64,000 nucleotides of DNA, taken from positions 62,001 to 126,000 of the forward strand of contig JAAXGN010000001.1 of assembly GCA_012267415.1 (NCBI GenBank), in the 5' to 3' direction. The notes beneath the pieces are model-generated. The model saw only the letters and a program-made list of their open reading frames with translations. It was not told where the DNA came from and made no database searches. Below are positions 46,363 to 55,077 of the stretch, piece by piece (position 1 is the first letter of the stretch; every line of letters begins with the position of its first letter). Source of the DNA: Candidatus Poribacteria bacterium (GTDB lineage Bacteria; Poribacteria; WGA-4E; WGA-3G). The position numbers and the translations under genes were made by a program.

Positions 46363-47424
46363 TTGAAAATGCGTATCAACCATCAGAATATTCATCTGCC
46401 AATTCCTAACCATTTCAATGAAACAACTGTAGGTAAAGTTTGGAGAATACCGTATCAATCACATCTCACAGTTGCGCGTGAATGGTCAGAAAGATATAAA
46501 ATTGCACCTGCATCTGAGGATAACATCAGAACCTGCTTGCTGCTGATTGATGTCCAGAATACTTTCTGTATTCCAGACTATGAGCTGTTCGTTGGTGGCA
46601 GGTCAGGTCATGGTGCAGTTGAAGACAACGGCCGTTTGTGTCAATTCATCTATCACAATCTTCAGAACATAACTCAAATTGCGTGTACATTAGATACACA
46701 TACTACAATGCAGATATTCCACGAGGTATTCTGGATTGATGATGCGGGGAAACACCCAACACCACTACAGACACTTATCACCCAAGAAGATATTGAAGCG
46801 GGAAAATGGCGTGTAAATCCTGCTATCGCTGATAACCTGTATCGTGATTTAGATAGATTAGCTTGGTTAGAGACTTATGTCAATCACTATGTCAAAACAC
46901 TCACCGCTGATGGGAAGTATCCACTGACAATATGGCCCTACCATGCCATGCTAGGTGGAATTGGACATGCTGTCGTCTCCGCTGTTGATGAGGCATGCTT
47001 TTTCCATACAGTTGCCAGACAAAGTCAGACACATTACGAACTAAAAGGACAGAATCCATTAACAGAGAATTACTCAGTGTTACGTCCTGAAGTGCTTTAT
47101 GATGAGAACGGGAAACCTATTGCACAAAAGAATAATGCGTTTCTTCAGATGCTATTAGAATATGATCATCTGATTATTGCTGGACAAGCAAAAAGCCACT
47201 GTGTCGCTTGGACAATCAGTGATCTTTTGCATGAGATACAACAGACTGATGCCAGTTTAGCTGAAAAGGTGTATCTCGTTGAAGATTTGACATCACCCGT
47301 TGTTGTTCCCGATATTGTAGACTATACTGATGCAGCTGACGCTGCTTTTGCAGGTTTCTCCGATGCGGGGATGCATATTGTTAGATCCACCGATCCGATA
47401 GATAATTGGATATTTTTATCATAG
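46363..47424 (+). CDS. Isochorismatase/nicotinamidase-like cysteine hydrolase
   Basis: 353 residues, longer than the usual 180-220. The core has the catalytic Asp in LLLIDVQNTFC (about residue 63), a metal or substrate patch TLDTHT, WPYHAMLGGIGHA, and the nucleophile Cys in AGQAKSHCVAWT (about residue 279). The extra length is a 45-residue N-terminus and an insertion of about 60 residues before the C-terminal domain. It probably hydrolyses an amide. Alone on its strand; the repeat after it also supplies the end of the next gene. Confidence 0.85.
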   Translation: MKMRINHQNIHLPIPNHFNETTVGKVWRIPYQSHLTVAREWSERYKIAPASEDNIRTCLLLIDVQNTFCIPDYELFVGGRSGHGAVEDNGRLCQFIYHNLQNITQIACTLDTHTTMQIFHEVFWIDDAGKHPTPLQTLITQEDIEAGKWRVNPAIADNLYRDLDRLAWLETYVNHYVKTLTADGKYPLTIWPYHAMLGGIGHAVVSAVDEACFFHTVARQSQTHYELKGQNPLTENYSVLRPEVLYDENGKPIAQKNNAFLQMLLEYDHLIIAGQAKSHCVAWTISDLLHEIQQTDASLAEKVYLVEDLTSPVVVPDIVDYTDAADAAFAGFSDAGMHIVRSTDPIDNWIFLS

Positions 47425-47470
47425 GGGTTAGGTTTCCTAATCCCTACGGGCGAGGTGACCTCGCCCCTAC
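47425..47470 (-). repeat. Two adjacent GTAG palindromes at the acyl-CoA synthetase stop
   Basis: GGGGTTAGGTTTCCTAATCCCTAC (about 47424-47446) is followed directly by GGGCGAGGTGACCTCGCCC plus CTAC (47448-47470). The second repeat's TAG provides the stop codon of the gene 47467-49242. Confidence 0.85.
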
Positions 47471-49242
47471 GATTCTTCTGGATACATTCCCTCTATTTCA
47501 TCTGCGAACTTTTCTATAATCACGTTACGCTTTAATTTCAGAGTTGGGGTCATTTCATCTTCCTCCTGAGAGAATTCTCTGTCAAGTAAAGCGAACCTTC
47601 TGACCTGTTCAAAGTCAGCAAAATCTGTCAACCTTTCCCGAATTTCCTTCTGAATGAGTTGCTGTACCTCTCGCGTTTTTAACATCTCACTAATTTCCGA
47701 TGTATCTAACCCGTTCTCTGTTCCCCACGATTTTAGAGCATCAAAGTTTGGGACGATCAGAGCAGCGACGTTTTTCTTTTCATTCCCAACTAACATAATC
47801 TGGTTGATGAAAGGACTCTGTATGAGTTGACTTTCTATCGGTTGCGGTGCGACATTCTTCCCATTTGATAGGACGATGATGTTTTTCTTCCTATCTGTTA
47901 TTCTGACGAAACCATCTTCGTCTATTAAGCCAATGTCTCCTGTATAAAACCATCCCTCGGAATCAATCACTTCTGCTGTTGCTTCATCATTATTGAAGTA
48001 TCCTTTCATTACGTGCGGACCCCGAGTTAATATTTCCCCATCTTCTGCAATCTGTACTTCTATACCGGGAACAGGCACACCCACTGTGCCAAATTTCCAT
48101 TTGTCAGGATGATTGAGACTAATAACGGGAGATGTTTCGGTGAGTCCATAACCTTCCAATATCAGTATTCCCGCTGCGTGAAAAAACTCAGCGATAGACT
48201 GTGGTAATGCGGCACCACCGGATATGAAAAATCTAAGATTTCCACCTGTGGCTGCTTTCAATTTTGCGAAAACCAATTTGTCAGCAATACTTTGCTTGAT
48301 ACTTAACAGTACAGATGGATTCTGCCCTTGTTGGATACTTGAACTGACTTTTGAGCCGACAGCCACACCCCAGTGAAATATTTTCTGTTTGAGTGATGAT
48401 CCCGCTTCAACCGCGCGTAATACTCTGTCATGCATTGTTTCATATAAACGTGGAACGCTAAGCATCACAGTTGGTGATACCTCTTGCATATTCTGTGCTA
48501 CTGTGAATGTACTTTCAGCATAGGCAATTTTTGCACCAGAAAGCAATGGAACATAATGTCCACCAAGTCTTTCAAATACATGTGAAAGCGGCAGGAAGGA
48601 TAATAAAACATCAGTTTCTCCGACATCAACGAGAGATTTACAAGCATTGAAATTGAACAGGAAATTCGCATGCGTTAACATGACACCCTTAGGATTTCCT
48701 GTAGTACCAGATGTGTAAATGATCGTCGCAATGTCATCTTCAGTTAAGTGATTGTCATTTTCTGTTTCTATGCCCTTTCCGTTTTCGCAGACATCAGCAT
48801 AACTGACAACACCATCGGGTAATTCGTCTTCAGTTGAATCATAGAGAATAATAGTTTCAAGTGTTTCAACATTGTCACGAATTGTAACGACTTTCTCCAG
48901 CTGCTTAATAGTGGATACACATATAATTTTTGCTCCAGAATCGTTCAGGATATAACCAACCTGTGCAGCGGTAAGTGTTGAGAACATCGGAACATTAATT
49001 GCCCCTATTTTCAGAATACTAAAGTCTGAGATTGCCCATTCAGGTCGATTCTCGGATATGATTGCGATCCTATCGCCTTTTTCTATACCTAAAGAACGTA
49101 AGCCGTTACTGAACTGTTCAATAGAGTCACCGAAGTCAGAATAAGAGATGTCTTGATATGTATCACCTTTCTGTTTATATGCTAAAGCGGGTTTATTGGC
49201 ATGCTTCTGAATTGAATCTTCAATCATGGAAATAAGTGTCAT
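47467..49242 (-). CDS. Long-chain acyl-CoA synthetase (AMP-dependent)
   Basis: 591 residues from ATG 49242, preferred because GGGAGGGAAAAC precedes it; the earlier ATG (49260) has no ribosome site. AMP-binding motifs: TIIYTSGTTGNPKGVMLTHAN (P-loop, about residue 178), LEGYGLTETSPVISLN, and YTGDIGLIDEDGF with the usual C-terminal Lys in PTLKLKRNV. Belongs to the eukaryotic-type/FadD15 long-chain family. It activates fatty acids for breakdown or lipid synthesis. The 3' end carries a repeat that supplies the stop. Confidence 0.93.
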   Translation of the reverse strand: MTLISMIEDSIQKHANKPALAYKQKGDTYQDISYSDFGDSIEQFSNGLRSLGIEKGDRIAIISENRPEWAISDFSILKIGAINVPMFSTLTAAQVGYILNDSGAKIICVSTIKQLEKVVTIRDNVETLETIILYDSTEDELPDGVVSYADVCENGKGIETENDNHLTEDDIATIIYTSGTTGNPKGVMLTHANFLFNFNACKSLVDVGETDVLLSFLPLSHVFERLGGHYVPLLSGAKIAYAESTFTVAQNMQEVSPTVMLSVPRLYETMHDRVLRAVEAGSSLKQKIFHWGVAVGSKVSSSIQQGQNPSVLLSIKQSIADKLVFAKLKAATGGNLRFFISGGAALPQSIAEFFHAAGILILEGYGLTETSPVISLNHPDKWKFGTVGVPVPGIEVQIAEDGEILTRGPHVMKGYFNNDEATAEVIDSEGWFYTGDIGLIDEDGFVRITDRKKNIIVLSNGKNVAPQPIESQLIQSPFINQIMLVGNEKKNVAALIVPNFDALKSWGTENGLDTSEISEMLKTREVQQLIQKEIRERLTDFADFEQVRRFALLDREFSQEEDEMTPTLKLKRNVIIEKFADEIEGMYPEES

Positions 49243-49325
49243 GTTTTCCCTCCCATCCATTGTTGAAAGGATTCTATCATATCATGTTAACATCCTGTTG
49301 TCAAATTCAGTCTATTCCAAAACAA

Positions 49326-49398
49326 TGGGGCGTACTGGATTTGAACCAGTGACTTCTACCGTGTGAAGGTAGTGCTCGTACCCCTGAGCTAACGCCCC
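49326..49398 (-). tRNA. tRNA-Val (anticodon CAC)
   Basis: 73 nt. A 7-bp acceptor GGGGCGT/ACGCCCC, D arm, anticodon stem CTACC/GGTAG with loop TTCACAC (anticodon CAC), and T arm CTGGTTCAAATCCAG are all complete. CCA is not encoded. Confidence 0.95.
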
Positions 49399-49410
49399 AA
49401 GAAGGGAAGA

Positions 49411-49483
49411 TGGGCCCACTAGGACTCGAACCTAGGACCAGCCGGTTATGAGCCGGCGGCTCTGACCACTGAGCTATGGACCC
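49411..49483 (-). tRNA. tRNA-Met (anticodon CAT), elongator or Ile2-type
   Basis: 73 nt, tandem with tRNA-Val (13 bp apart). Acceptor GGGTCCA/TGGGCCC, anticodon stem GCCGG/CCGGC around CTCATAA, T arm CTAGGTTCGAGTCCTAG. The first acceptor pair is intact, so it is not an initiator. Whether it is elongator Met or lysidine-modified Ile cannot be told from sequence. No CCA encoded. Confidence 0.92.
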
Positions 49484-49536
49484 TTTAATATAATTATACA
49501 CTAATTCTCACAAAAAATCAAGCATTAAAGAAGAAA

Positions 49537-49760
49537 GGGTGCGTAAAGTTTTTGGCACAATGTCTGATATTATCAAGAATTGCAGGATATGTGTAGAACG
49601 TCTTAGTCTCTACCAAATCAACGACAAATGCGCGTTTGGCATTTGTCGGGACTGAAAAACATCATGTGAAAGTTATAGTGCTTATGAAAGCACCTAAGTA
49701 GGAACAGTAAGACAAGTCAACAATATCAGCACATTCTTTTGCCAAATACTTTATACACCC
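49537..49760. mobile_element. 224-bp MITE with IS-like ends
   Basis: GGGTGCGTAAAGTTTTTGGCA on the left and TGCCAAATACTTTATACACCC on the right. It is the same end family as 39467, 40829 and 54868. No coding capacity. It sits between tRNA-Met and the HU terminator. Confidence 0.8.
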
Positions 49761-49765
49761 TATGC

Positions 49766-49816
49766 AAAAGAAAAAGCCGTAGAGATACCTATTTAGGACA
49801 AGGTATTACCTACGAC
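49766..49816 (-). terminator. Intrinsic terminator of the HU gene
   Basis: GTCGTAG pairs with CTACGGC and ATACCT with AGGTAT around a 10-base loop, then TTTTTCTTTT on the minus strand. It ends a few bases from the MITE. Confidence 0.85.
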
Positions 49817-49858
49817 TCTTTCTTTGTTTGACAAGACAATGTTCAACAAAGCAGAACG

Positions 49859-50143
49859 TTAGGAGACAGCGTCTTTGAGTTTCTTACCAGCCTTGAATGC
49901 TGGAACCTTCTTTGCAGCTATCTTGATCTTTTCGCCTGTCTGGGGATTACGACCATCGCGAGCAGCGCGGGTTCTCACTTCAAAAGTGCCAAAACCGATT
50001 AACCCAATAGAATTGCCTTTCTCCAAAGCATCTTGAACGGTTGATGTAAACGCTTCAACTGCTGCACCAGCATCTTTTTTCGTGAGGCCCGTCTTGTTAA
50101 CTACGCTGTTGATGATGTCGTCTTTCATCAGTTTCTTTGCCAT
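49859..50143 (-). CDS. hup: HU-family histone-like DNA-binding protein
   Basis: 94 residues. N-terminal helical dimerisation ([25 protein letters not shown]), then the beta-arm signature [23 protein letters not shown] with the intercalating Pro (N-P). It bends DNA and compacts the nucleoid. The ribosome site is AAAAGGAAGT. Transcription ends at the terminator at 49766. Confidence 0.96.
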   Translation of the reverse strand: MAKKLMKDDIINSVVNKTGLTKKDAGAAVEAFTSTVQDALEKGNSIGLIGFGTFEVRTRAARDGRNPQTGEKIKIAAKKVPAFKAGKKLKDAVS

Positions 50144-50387
50144 GATTTTCTACTTCCTTTTGGTATATAATGTAATTCCCTTCAGTAAAACTCTTTCACA
50201 TACTACATAAGTAAAGTTCTACTACAGAGTTAAAACAGCAGATTTTCATCTGTTCAATTGATTATACGTTGTTTCGTTATATTTGGTTACCAATTTGCAT
50301 AAAAAACACACTTTTAAGTCAATCTATATTTGAATTCGTCAGAAATCTATCGTGAAAAACCTAATTTCGGGTGCAACTGCTTTTTTA

Positions 50388-50416
50388 TTGACAACAAAGT
50401 ATCGGTAAAATATACT
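50388..50416 (+). promoter_or_regulatory. Sigma70-type promoter of the DUF1573-like gene
   Basis: TTGACA (50388-50393), 17 bp, TATACT (50411-50416). The remainder of the 342-bp gap 50144-50485 holds the opposite HU promoter region; no consensus was recognised there. Confidence 0.65.
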
Positions 50417-50485
50417 ATAGATCGCTTCATATAGACTACAAACTCTATCTATTCTTATTTCAATCTTCAGTCGGTAGTTAATTCA

Positions 50486-51553
50486 GTGTCAAAACGTAAA
50501 CTTATTACAACAATCATAATGCCTGCTGTCCTGATCTCTGTTTTAGTGATAGTCATCATTATTAACAACCAGCAGGATACTTATGGTGAGTTGGTTTTGT
50601 CTCATCAAGAACTTGATTTTGACACAGTCCCTGAGTGGAAGGGAAAAGTCACCGGTGAAATTACTGCAAAGAACATTGGAAAACAGCCGATACATATCAC
50701 CAGAATTCAAGTAGGATATAGTTTTATTGATATTGAAGGTCCAACACTTATCCAACCAGAATCAGAAGAAGTGTTCAAGATACACTTAATCCCGCCAGTA
50801 CTTCCACCTGATCAGATCACTGTAACTGCAATCTTTTTTACGGATAGTCCTCAGACGCCACAAATCTATTTTACAATTAAAGCGGTCGTGCAACGTTTTG
50901 CTGCGTTGAGCGCGTCGGTTTGTGATTTTGGGAATATTGAACCCGCAACAGATTTTGAGAAAAGTGTGAGGATGTGTGTGAACGCACCCATGGATCAGAG
51001 TGAAATTCATCTAATGCCTTCCGTTTATCCTATGTTATCCTGGGTGATGGAACCTGATGTGATACCCAACTGTTATGTCTTGAAGATAAATCTAAATATA
51101 CCATTCAAGGAAAGTGAGAATGAGGTTGAGTCGAATCAATTGAGTCATCCAACACCGTTTTCCGCTTTACTCACAGTTGCATTTCCGAATGGACGTACTT
51201 TGACCTTGCCGGTAATTGCGAGAGTCGTTCCACCTGTATTAGCATACCCTGAATCGCTTTCCTTTGGCATAGTATCTAAAGATAAGACTCCTTCATTAGA
51301 GTTTACATTATCTGCCAAAAATCCTTTTACGATAGTGAATATTAATGCCCCAACATACATGCAGATCGTCGTTACATCCGTTTCAGATGAATCAGAAGAA
51401 TCGGAAAGACCCTACAAAAGTATGTTCAGTGTCACCTTAGATTTATCAGACTCACCTCCTCTGTTACGAGAAGTGATCATTGTTACGACTACCGCAGCAT
51501 CAGCACCTGTACGGATTCCTGTTTACGGATACATTAAAAAAGACCTACCATAG
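50486..51553 (+). CDS. Membrane-anchored DUF1573-like Ig-fold protein
   Basis: GTG start, 355 residues. One N-terminal membrane helix (IIMPAVLISVLVIVIII) and then at least three Ig-like (ASH/DUF1573-type) repeats: LDFDTVPEWKGKVTGEITAKN, VCDFGNIEPATDFEKSVRM, LSFGIVSKDKTPSLEFTL. Members of this family coat surfaces or bind cell-envelope partners; the function here is unknown. Periplasmic or surface side. A REPIN follows its stop. Confidence 0.75.
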   Translation: MSKRKLITTIIMPAVLISVLVIVIIINNQQDTYGELVLSHQELDFDTVPEWKGKVTGEITAKNIGKQPIHITRIQVGYSFIDIEGPTLIQPESEEVFKIHLIPPVLPPDQITVTAIFFTDSPQTPQIYFTIKAVVQRFAALSASVCDFGNIEPATDFEKSVRMCVNAPMDQSEIHLMPSVYPMLSWVMEPDVIPNCYVLKINLNIPFKESENEVESNQLSHPTPFSALLTVAFPNGRTLTLPVIARVVPPVLAYPESLSFGIVSKDKTPSLEFTLSAKNPFTIVNINAPTYMQIVVTSVSDESEESERPYKSMFSVTLDLSDSPPLLREVIIVTTTAASAPVRIPVYGYIKKDLP

Positions 51554-51564
51554 GCTTAAAAGTA

Positions 51565-51631
51565 GTAGGCACACTCCGTGTGCTGTCTATTTAATACATT
51601 CTTAGGTATACGGCACACGGAGTGTGCCTAC
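51565..51631. repeat. REPIN: inverted GTAG palindromes
   Basis: GTAGGCACACTCCGTGTGC faces CGGCACACGGAGTGTGCCTAC, 67 bp overall. Same family as the array at 27261. Confidence 0.85.
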
Positions 51632-51658
51632 TACTATGCAGGATGTGGGTGAGTTCTA

Positions 51659-51868
51659 TTACCGTTTCTCAATCAGTCTGCCGACAAAGAAAACAATGAC
51701 GCCGAGTGCTAAGAAACCCATCTCAACACCCATCGCCTTAGTTTCACTATAGTCATAGGGATTAACGATGCCTAAAAAGAGAGCGGCACCTAAACATACT
51801 ATCCCCATCAGTTCCAGGGTTTTTCCGATATAATACACAGATTTCTCATTGTTGTAGGGCAATCCCAA
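51659..51868 (-). CDS. Small two-helix membrane protein
   Basis: 69 residues with two hydrophobic helices (ELMGIVCLGAALFLGIV and GFLALGVIVFFVGRL) joined by a short polar loop. No signal peptide or family. It lies 38 bp after the CBM9-like gene on the same strand. The start ATG at 51868 has only a weak ribosome site. Confidence 0.5.
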   Translation of the reverse strand: MGLPYNNEKSVYYIGKTLELMGIVCLGAALFLGIVNPYDYSETKAMGVEMGFLALGVIVFFVGRLIEKR

Positions 51869-51906
51869 ACCATTGCCGTATGCAAATGATGGAATTGCCC
51901 TGATAC

Positions 51907-52614
51907 TTATTTGTAGAGTCGCTTAATCTGTCCCCAACGTATAAGTTTTTGTTGTTCATTCGGGTTAATACTGGCAGAAAAAACGAGATCAGGAAGCATC
52001 TCCTCCTGTTCAATATAACCTGCAGGCCCCCAAGCGATTTTATTCTGCAAGTGTCCGTTGTCAACATCATGATATGCAATGCTAAAACCGATTGCGTTAT
52101 CTTTTTCAGCGATGTCTCCCAATCGGAAACTTATCTCACACGATTGTCCATCACTTCCCCAAGCGATTGATGTTAGCGGAGCCTTCCACGGACCGACATC
52201 CACTCCAACTGGTATGGCATAACTGTTTACATCCGCTTTGCGTTGGAAATGATACTCGTCTATATGGAGAACAAGTTGATCTTCCCTGAACGGTTTAGAA
52301 TGATATTTTGAAAAGTGATCGTCTTGTATTTTTATTGCAACGTAAAGGAAGCCACCACGCCAAACTGCTTTAAAAGATCCCGTGAAATCGTCTGATTCAT
52401 ACCATTGACTTCCATTTACAATCTCCTGATTGAGTTTGCCTGGTAGTACTTCTTCCCACACTGGATCATCAAGGTAACCATCAACAATAGGGGCAACCGT
52501 TACGAGTTCAGCATTGTATTGGAAATTTTGCAGCTTCTCATCGGTGAGGTGTCCTAAAGCAAAAGATGCACCTATCAGAAACAATAGACCAACTAAGAGA
52601 ATCTGTATTCTCAT
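51907..52614 (-). CDS. Secreted CBM9-like sugar-binding-type protein
   Basis: 235 residues. A signal peptide (ILLVGLLFLIGASFALG) is followed by one domain with DGYLDDPVWEEVLPG, AVWRGGFLYVAIKIQDDHF and QLVLHIDEYHF, the pattern of family 9 carbohydrate-binding-type modules (also found in cytochrome- and dehydrogenase-associated proteins). Ligand unknown. Promoter not identified. Confidence 0.7.
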   Translation of the reverse strand: MRIQILLVGLLFLIGASFALGHLTDEKLQNFQYNAELVTVAPIVDGYLDDPVWEEVLPGKLNQEIVNGSQWYESDDFTGSFKAVWRGGFLYVAIKIQDDHFSKYHSKPFREDQLVLHIDEYHFQRKADVNSYAIPVGVDVGPWKAPLTSIAWGSDGQSCEISFRLGDIAEKDNAIGFSIAYHDVDNGHLQNKIAWGPAGYIEQEEMLPDLVFSASINPNEQQKLIRWGQIKRLYK

Positions 52615-52687
52615 CTATTTTACCCCCTACGGGCAGGAATTAAAATTAGTGTATCATAGTGAAATAAGCTTTGTCAACTAAATCTGA

Positions 52688-53854
52688 TTACAATGAACGT
52701 TGCACATCGGCGAAGCCGTTAATCGCTTTGTGTATTTCAACTTCTGTGTGTGTTGCCATGACGGTAACACGCAGCCGACTTGATCCCGCTGGTACTGCGG
52801 GGGGACGGATTGCGGGTGCATAGACCCCCTTTAACAGTAATGCTTCAGCAACCTCAGTAGCGCGCTGTGGTTCCCCTAACAGGACCGGTAGAATCTGTGT
52901 TTGGCTCGGTAGTAATGTATACCCGAAATCAATTAACGCTGTTTTCAAGGTTTCAGCATTCTTCAGTAGTCGTTGTTGTAATTCCGGTGTAGAACGCATG
53001 ACCTTAAGTGCTGCATCTGCTGCTGCTAATATCGCGGGCGGAAGTCCTGTGGTAAAGATAAAACCGCGCGCTCGGTTGATTAGCAGATCAATCAACGTTC
53101 GACTACCCGCAACATATCCTCCCAAACCACCGATTGCCTTGCTGAGAGTCCCCATCTGGATAATATCCTCTCCTTGAAGTCCGAAATGTGCGACGGTACC
53201 ACTGCCGTCTTTTCCCAGAACCCCGAATCCGTGTGCATCATCTACCAGCAACATTGCATCCTGATTTGTCGCAACCTTGTAAATATCAGATAGTGGTGCG
53301 ATATCCCCATCCATACTGAAAACACCATCTGTTATTATAAGTCGACGTCTAAAATCTGAGGATTCTATCAATAGGTTCTGTAAGTGTTCCACGTCGCAAT
53401 GTCTATATATCTTCTTTGTCGCACGGCTCAGACGACATCCATCAATGATACTTGCGTGATTAAGTTCATCACTTAAGATAAGGTCATTTTCTCCAGCGAG
53501 CACGGGGATGATGCTGATATTCGCAGCATAACCCGAACTGAAAACAAGCGCGGCTTCTGCTCCTTTTGTTTTGGCTAAGTTGGTTTCCAAAGTTGTGTAA
53601 AGTACACTATTTCCTGAAATCAGTCGTGAACCGCTTGAACCTGTGCCAAATTCTTCTGTTGCTGCAACGGCAGCAGCAATCACATGTGGGTGGGTGCTTA
53701 AACCCAGATAGTTATTTGATCCAAGCAGTATAACTTCGCGCCCATCAAGATTAATTGTACCTGATGGTGCACTCATCACAGAGCGGAGATGACGAAACAA
53801 TCCCGCATCTTTAAGTTCGGTGTATTCTGTTTGCAGCCAGTCGTCCGTGTGCAT
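52688..53854 (-). CDS. Alpha-oxoamine synthase (BioF/KBL-type PLP enzyme)
   Basis: 388 residues. NYLGLSTHPHVIAAA, the substrate His of DELNHASIIDG, LVDDAHGFGVLG, and the PLP lysine in MGTLSKAIGGLGGY (about residue 240). It condenses an amino acid with an acyl-CoA/ACP (8-amino-7-oxononanoate, or aminoacetone-type). No other biotin gene is nearby, so it could equally be a 2-amino-3-ketobutyrate ligase. It starts 4 bp before the TIM-barrel gene ends, in the same operon. Confidence 0.9.
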   Translation of the reverse strand: MHTDDWLQTEYTELKDAGLFRHLRSVMSAPSGTINLDGREVILLGSNNYLGLSTHPHVIAAAVAATEEFGTGSSGSRLISGNSVLYTTLETNLAKTKGAEAALVFSSGYAANISIIPVLAGENDLILSDELNHASIIDGCRLSRATKKIYRHCDVEHLQNLLIESSDFRRRLIITDGVFSMDGDIAPLSDIYKVATNQDAMLLVDDAHGFGVLGKDGSGTVAHFGLQGEDIIQMGTLSKAIGGLGGYVAGSRTLIDLLINRARGFIFTTGLPPAILAAADAALKVMRSTPELQQRLLKNAETLKTALIDFGYTLLPSQTQILPVLLGEPQRATEVAEALLLKGVYAPAIRPPAVPAGSSRLRVTVMATHTEVEIHKAINGFADVQRSL

Positions 53855-53858
53855 CCAA

Positions 53859-54773
53859 TCACCCGATGAACTGTTTTAGGAAAAGATGGCTCTGTCTTAA
53901 AGCGCGCTGTCGTGTCTCCAAAGTTGCTTCATAGGCACGATCTTCCACCTCAACACAGACAGAACCCTCATAGCCGGTATCGTTCAACACAGAGAAGAAA
54001 CGTCCCCAATCCACATCGCCAAGTCCTGGTAACTTCGGGGTATGGTATTGGAGCGGTGTTGCAAGAATCCCAACTTCGTTAAGCCGCTCTCTATCTAAAC
54101 GGACATCCTTTGCATGCACATGAAATATGCGATCAGCAAAGGTGGCAAGTGGTTTGAGATAATCCATCTGAAGCCATATAAAATGGGATGGATCAAAATT
54201 GAGTCCGAAATTGTTTGATGGAATCTCCGCGAACATCCGTTCCCAGATTGCTGGTGAATAGGCAAGGTTTTGTCCGGAGGGCCATTCATCTTCAGTGAAA
54301 AACATGGGACAATTCTCAATCGCAATTCGGATGCCGTTGTCTTCAGCAAATTGGATAAGTGGTTTCCATACATCTTTGAATCGTTGCCAATTGGCATCTA
54401 TCGTGCGGGTTTGATCCCTTCCGATGAATGTATTCACAATATCAACCGACAATCGTCTTGCTGCTAATATGAGTTGTTTGAGATGTTCGCTATAGATTTC
54501 TGCTTCAGTTTCATTTGGTGTTAGCGGATTCGGATAGTATCCCAAACCGCTCATCGTAATCCCTGCATCTGACATACATTGTAGGATTCTATCTACATCC
54601 GCATCTGAGATGTCCACAACATCAATATGTGTAACACCTGCGTAACGTCGTTCTGCTTTCCCTTTGGGCCAACACATCAATTCCACACAATCGTAACCTG
54701 TTTCAGCTGCAAATTGGACAACATCCTCAAGTGTTTGGTCTGGTAAAATCGCACTTACAAATCCGAGTTTCAT
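53859..54773 (-). CDS. TIM-barrel sugar phosphate isomerase/epimerase family protein
   Basis: 304 residues of the xylose-isomerase-like (AP endonuclease 2) fold. Metal ligands are likely E/D/H in [29 protein letters not shown] and the final SVCVEVEDR. Such proteins are numerous in Planctomycetes/Poribacteria and usually work on sugars or inositols. First in an operon with the BioF/KBL-type gene. Substrate unknown. Confidence 0.88.
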   Translation of the reverse strand: MKLGFVSAILPDQTLEDVVQFAAETGYDCVELMCWPKGKAERRYAGVTHIDVVDISDADVDRILQCMSDAGITMSGLGYYPNPLTPNETEAEIYSEHLKQLILAARRLSVDIVNTFIGRDQTRTIDANWQRFKDVWKPLIQFAEDNGIRIAIENCPMFFTEDEWPSGQNLAYSPAIWERMFAEIPSNNFGLNFDPSHFIWLQMDYLKPLATFADRIFHVHAKDVRLDRERLNEVGILATPLQYHTPKLPGLGDVDWGRFFSVLNDTGYEGSVCVEVEDRAYEATLETRQRALRQSHLFLKQFIG

Positions 54774-54867
54774 ATCATACCTCCATTCTCCTTTTCAAAC
54801 ATTATACTATGCATACTATAATTTTCGTGAGGTATTTCTATTTCAAAATAGGAATTCAGGTCCGTAT

Positions 54868-54998
54868 GGGTGTATAAAGTTTTTGTAGAAATATGCAGAT
54901 AAAACTTGTAGGAGCGATCTCCGAATCGCGACCTGTCGGGAATCGGAGTTCCCTCCTACAGCGTTTTTTTAGGTAAATTATCAAACTTTTACGCACGC
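54868..54998. mobile_element. 131-bp MITE carrying a GTAG REPIN
   Basis: GGGTGTATAAAGTTTTTG on the left; CAAACTTTTACGCACGC on the right (imperfect). Inside lies a GTAG pair (54908-54959: GTAGGAGCGATCTCCGAATC facing GGAATCGGAG...CTCCTAC). It fills most of the 54774-55077 gap; the REPIN is nested in the MITE. Confidence 0.75.
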
Positions 54999-55077
54999 TT
55001 TCCATATCATTAACTTGACAAGATTCATCGAAAGGTATAGAATTGGTTCGTATAGAAATCGGAGGTATCGAAAGAAA

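Noticed and set aside
49307..49501. 64-codon minus-strand ORF over the tRNA pair
   Set aside because: It is a chance reading across the two tRNA genes and the linker.
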